In this document: piece after piece, positions 49,370 through 64,000 of the stretch | How positions within the stretch are numbered: position 1 is the first letter of the stretch | Layout of the letters: each line of letters opens with the position of its first letter | From: Pratylenchus scribneri | Lineage: Eukaryota; Nematoda; Chromadorea; Rhabditida; Pratylenchidae | DNA: 64,000 bases | Direction: 5' to 3' | Assembly: GCA_030063045.1 (NCBI GenBank) | Contig: JAQSEB010000042.1 | Coordinates: forward strand, 2,170,001-2,234,000 | Notes under the pieces: generated by a model | Told to the model about the DNA's origin: nothing | The model's input: only the letters and a program-made list of their open reading frames with translations | Database searches by the model: none | Position numbers and translations under genes: made by a program

Positions 49370-49950
49370 TTGCGCCAATATAATTCCGCCTGTTTGTGTT
49401 TTGCCTAAATAATTCCGCCTGTTTGTGTTTCATCTAAATAATTCCGCCTGTTTGTGTTTCATCTAAATAATTCCGCCTCTTTGTGTTTCATCTAAATAAT
49501 TCCGCCTGTTTGTGTTTCATCTAAATAATTCCGCCTGTTTGTGTTTCATCTAAATAATTCCGCCTGTTTGTGTTTCATCTAAATAATTCCGCCTCTTTGT
49601 GTTTCATCTAAATAATTCCGCCTGTTCGTGTTTTGCCCAATAATTCCGCCTGTTTGTGTTTTGCCTAAATAATTCCGCCTGTTTGTGTTTCACCTAAATA
49701 ATTCCGCCTGTTTGTGTTTCACTCAAATAATTCCGCCTGTTTGTGTTTCACCCAAATAATTCCGCCTGTTTGTGTTTCATCTAAATAATTCCGCCTCTGT
49801 GTTTCATCTAAATAATTCCGCCTGTTTGTGTTTCATCTAAATAATTCCGCCTCTGTGTTTCATCTAAATAATTCCGCCTGTTTGTGTTTTGCCCAACTAA
49901 TTCCGCCTGTTTGTATTTTTCCTATATAATTCCGCCTGTTTTGTTTTTTA
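49370..49950. repeat. 29-bp satellite array D, between tensin and the ARL13-like gene
   Basis: About 20 copies of the AATTCCGCCTGTTTGTGTTT unit, mostly with the CATCTAAAT tail. Several copies share a small deletion (CCGCCTCTGTG or CCGCCTCTTTG), which suggests local duplication of two-unit blocks. Plus orientation, as in arrays A and C. Confidence 0.95.
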
Positions 49951-50269
49951 CAATAATTATAAGTCATTCCTCTGCCTTTTTTGATATTTTTTTTTGTCTG
50001 TCAACAATTTTTCGGCCAAATTCACAAAGTTTGCACATATTTGCCCTCATCCAAATTATAATCACTTTGGGTTAGCTCCCTTCCCTTTTTCGGTTGCTAT
50101 GGGTGCCGTTGCCATTTTGTGAGGCGCTGACTGAGTGCCAATTTTGCGGGTTTTTCTCTCTGCCTTCCCTTCCTTTTTCCCTTCAATCCTTTGTCCTTCA
50201 TCAAAGGAGAAGCTGCGCATTCGGCACTTTATGCGGATAAAATAATCCATCTAGTAATTGTTGATTGTG

Positions 50270-51691
50270 ATGGGAAATTGTGTGGGCGGATTCAAGCGAA
50301 GAACGACACGAATTTCACCCTGGAAAAGGAATAGGCAAGTTGTTGCAGCCCTTCTTTCATAATTTGATTTTGCCACAGGAAAATTGTTCTTTGTTTTCTT
50401 GGCATTGACGGAGCCGGCAAAACGACAATTGTGAAGGCATTGCAAGGAGGTTGATTGGAATTGTTGGCCTTAATTTATTTTGTAGAAGATTTTGGGACGG
50501 TGCATCCAACGATGGGATTCAGTCGGGCAGAATTGAATGTTAAAAAATACAAATTGACGGTTTATGATTTGGGCGGATCACAACGAATTCGGGATATTTG
50601 GCCAACATATTTTGCCGAAGTTTGCCCGATTATTTATAATTATTCTTTTTTGCCAGGTTTATGGCCTCGTTTTTGTGGTTGATTCGAGTGCGGTCAGTCG
50701 ATTGGCAGAAAATAAGCAAATGGTCGATTCACTTTATGAATTACCGGAATTGATGGGAAAACCAATTCTTTTTCTGTTGAATAAAAAGGATTTGCCGGAG
50801 GCACTCGACGAAATGCAATTTTCGGAAAGATTCAGCCTTCATTCAATGGCAAAAAGGAATCGAACGGATATTCGGGTGGAAGGAGTTTGTGGGGTCAAAG
50901 GAACGGGAAAAGAAATTGATCAGGTTTTTGGGAGAATATTGGATTAATTAAATTGGATTATTTTGAAGGTGATTTTGGAGGGAATGGAATGGCTAATCGA
51001 GAAAATATTGGACAATTATGAGAATATTTCAAAAGGAGTTGAACAAGCATTGAAGAAATTGAGGGAAAGACAAGCACAAGAAAGATTGGAACGGCAACAC
51101 AGATTGGCATTGGCGTGAGGAATGGGGAATTAGGGAATTGTGCCCAAAATAGGGCATAATTCATTAACAAACTATTTAATTTGGATTACCAATCCATTTT
51201 TTTTTATTATATTTTTAGGGCATCCCGTGCCGCCGAGGATAGCCCTGAGGAAGCAAGGAGTCGGCCTGAAAGTGGCGAAAATGATCAAGAAGAGGGTATT
51301 TCAAAAATTGAAAATGAGGCACAAAATGGCGATTTAATTGGAAATGAAGGAAATAAAATGGATGGAAAGGTTGGAATTGAGGGAATTTGGATTGGAATTG
51401 GATGAATAAATAAATTAAAAACAGATTGACAAATTGAGGTCAAGACCGGCAACATCAACAAATCAAAATAGACGAACACAACAACAAACGGAAAGAGGAA
51501 GGCCAAAAACGGCAGGTGGCAACGAAAATGGAAATCGAATTGACTTCAGAATATTCGAAATTGTGGAAAATAGAAAGGAGGGGGAGGAAATGATGGAAAT
51601 GAAGGAAAGGAGGAAGGAAGATGAACCAAAAATGGAGGAAATTGGGCCAAAATTGGCGGCACAAAATGAAAACAATGAACAGCCTACATAA
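50270..51691 (+). CDS. ARL13-type ciliary small GTPase (GC-AG first intron)
   Basis: An ARF-like GTPase of the ARL13 group, which in animals acts at the ciliary membrane. The N-terminus MGNCVGGFKRR has Gly2 and Cys4 for possible lipidation. G1 is GIDGAGKTT; switch/G3 is VYDLGGSQRIRDIW, with the Gln of the usual GGQ replaced; G4 is LLNKKDLPEA. After the G domain comes a coiled, charged segment (LRERQAQERLERQHR) and a polar Glu/Lys/Pro tail, as in ARL13B, which is longer than ordinary ARLs. Exon 1 (50270-50334) joins exon 2 (50379-50449) only if the intron starts with GC (gcaagttg); the nearby GT would cause an early stop. Later exons join in phase. It lies about 290 bp upstream of the MRP gene on the same strand. 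Confidence 0.82.
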
Positions 51692-51982
51692 TTTCCATTC
51701 ATTCTCATTTGTTTGTTTTTGCCTCACAAATTTCGAACACCTCTCAAAATTGTGATAAATTAAAATTAAATAATATATTCCCATCAAAAAATATTAAATA
51801 AAATAATTACAAATTATACATTTTCACCAAATTCCAATCAAACTACGCCCCCTCCACCCAATTTTGGGTACATTGGCTCTTATCAATGTTTTTTGCTTGT
51901 CTGAATGAATGAATTGGATGGCTGCTGCTGATCATTATTTTCGTGCATTCATTTTCATTTTCACCAAAATATTTCGACCAAA

Positions 51983-63241
<11,259 letters not shown>

Positions 63242-63521
63242 TTTGGAATAGAGAAAAGCCTTTTTAATTGTTAATTTTGTTTACTGTAATTTTAATTTGG
63301 ATAAAATGTCATTTTAATTTATTTTTATTTTTTTCTTCGCTCTCGATTTTTTTATTTTTTATTTTTTGGATGAACAAAAACGAACTGAATTGTTAGAGCT
63401 AGTTAAAATTTATTAGATTTTATTCATTGTCCTGTTGAATTTCTAATTATCCACTCGAATAAAATCATAGTTTTATTTGCTACAATTTACATTAAAATTT
63501 AGAGAATAAAACATTAATAAA

Positions 63522-64000
63522 ATGGCTTCATTATCCTGTCGATTTTATGCAAATGAATTTCCGGATGTTGAGGACACTGTTATGGTTAAAGTGCAAAAAA
63601 TTGCAGATATGGGAGCCTATGTGACTCTTTCCGAATATGACAATAAAGGTTTTGCTTTTTTTTATAATTCAATTCAAGTCGTAAAAATTTTAGAGGGAAT
63701 GATTCTTTTGTCCGAATTGTCGCGAAGGCGCATTCGTTCCGTGAACAAATTGATTAAAGTTGGCCGAAGTGAATGCGTCATAGTAATTCGCGTGGACCAG
63801 GATAAAGGTTTTAATGTGGAGAAAATTATTATTTAAATGAATTAATTCAAAAAAGGTTACATTGATTTGTCAAAAAGACGAGTCTATTCGAAGGATTTAA
63901 TCCAATGCGAAGAACGTTTTGCACGTGCCAAGGCAATTAATAGCATTTTGCGACATGTGGCCGACCAATTGGGCTATACAAAAAGTGAGGAATTGGAACA
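63522..64000 (+). CDS. Eukaryotic translation initiation factor 2, alpha subunit (5' part)
   Basis: The first three exons (63522-63648, 63694-63807, 63856 onward) of eIF2-alpha, truncated by the window end. eIF2 delivers initiator Met-tRNA to the 40S ribosome as the eIF2-GTP ternary complex. The S1/OB fold begins after [20 protein letters not shown]. The regulatory loop reads [16 protein letters not shown], with the stress-kinase target serine at codon 52 counting Met, the conserved Ser51. It continues [10 protein letters not shown] and [14 protein letters not shown], all highly conserved. The two introns are 45-48 nt and join in phase. It lies 280 bp downstream of the MRP gene on the same strand, so the intervening AT-rich stretch must hold its promoter or a trans-splice site. 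Confidence 0.95.

Noticed and set aside
1491..49950. CRISPR-like appearance of the tandem arrays
   Set aside because: The units are contiguous with no unique spacers, and the genome is eukaryotic.

Overview
This is a nematode nuclear-genome window. The evidence is AT-rich sequence, introns mostly 40-55 nt, small secreted ShK, TIL and glycine-rich proteins, and metazoan genes: a TWK-type two-pore K+ channel, an ASH1-like PHD-BAH protein, tensin, ARL13, an MRP-type ABC transporter and eIF2-alpha. The species cannot be named from the sequence. Three GC-AG introns hint at a lineage tolerant of GC donors; tylenchid plant parasites are one guess, not a conclusion.

Left third (1-19909): all gene calls except the TIL pair are on the minus strand. 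In order they are an unrecognised 4-exon gene, a large 34-bp tandem array, a TWK K+ channel, a ShK-domain secreted protein with an unresolved splice phase, and two tandem paralogous glycine-rich secreted peptides. On the plus strand follow a decayed TIL copy and an intact TIL protease-inhibitor-like gene. Then comes a 15-exon, about 1610-aa gene ending in an ASH1/LIN-59-type PHD finger and BAH domain. No SET domain is visible. One of its introns holds a short hAT deletion derivative.

Middle (19910-35228): gene-poor. It holds two long inverted-repeat (foldback) elements, one apparently carrying a tRNA-derived SINE-like insertion, two arrays of a 29-bp satellite, and one small two-helix membrane protein gene.

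Right half (35229-64000): plus-strand genes in series. These are a complete tensin (PTEN-like phosphatase-C2, long disordered linker, SH2, PTB), an ARL13-type ciliary GTPase, an MRP/ABCC transporter, and the 5' part of eIF2-alpha, cut by the window end. Satellite arrays lie in a tensin intron, in an MRP intron and between tensin and ARL13.

The most striking event is a 3.02-kb autonomous-type hAT transposon. It has exact 8-bp target duplications and a nearly open transposase, and it lies inside a coding exon of the MRP gene between NBD1 and the second membrane domain. A 764-bp relative with its own exact 8-bp duplication lies at 15570-16333. A third foldback element sits in an intron inside MRP NBD2. 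The window therefore records several transposon and satellite families active in or near genes.
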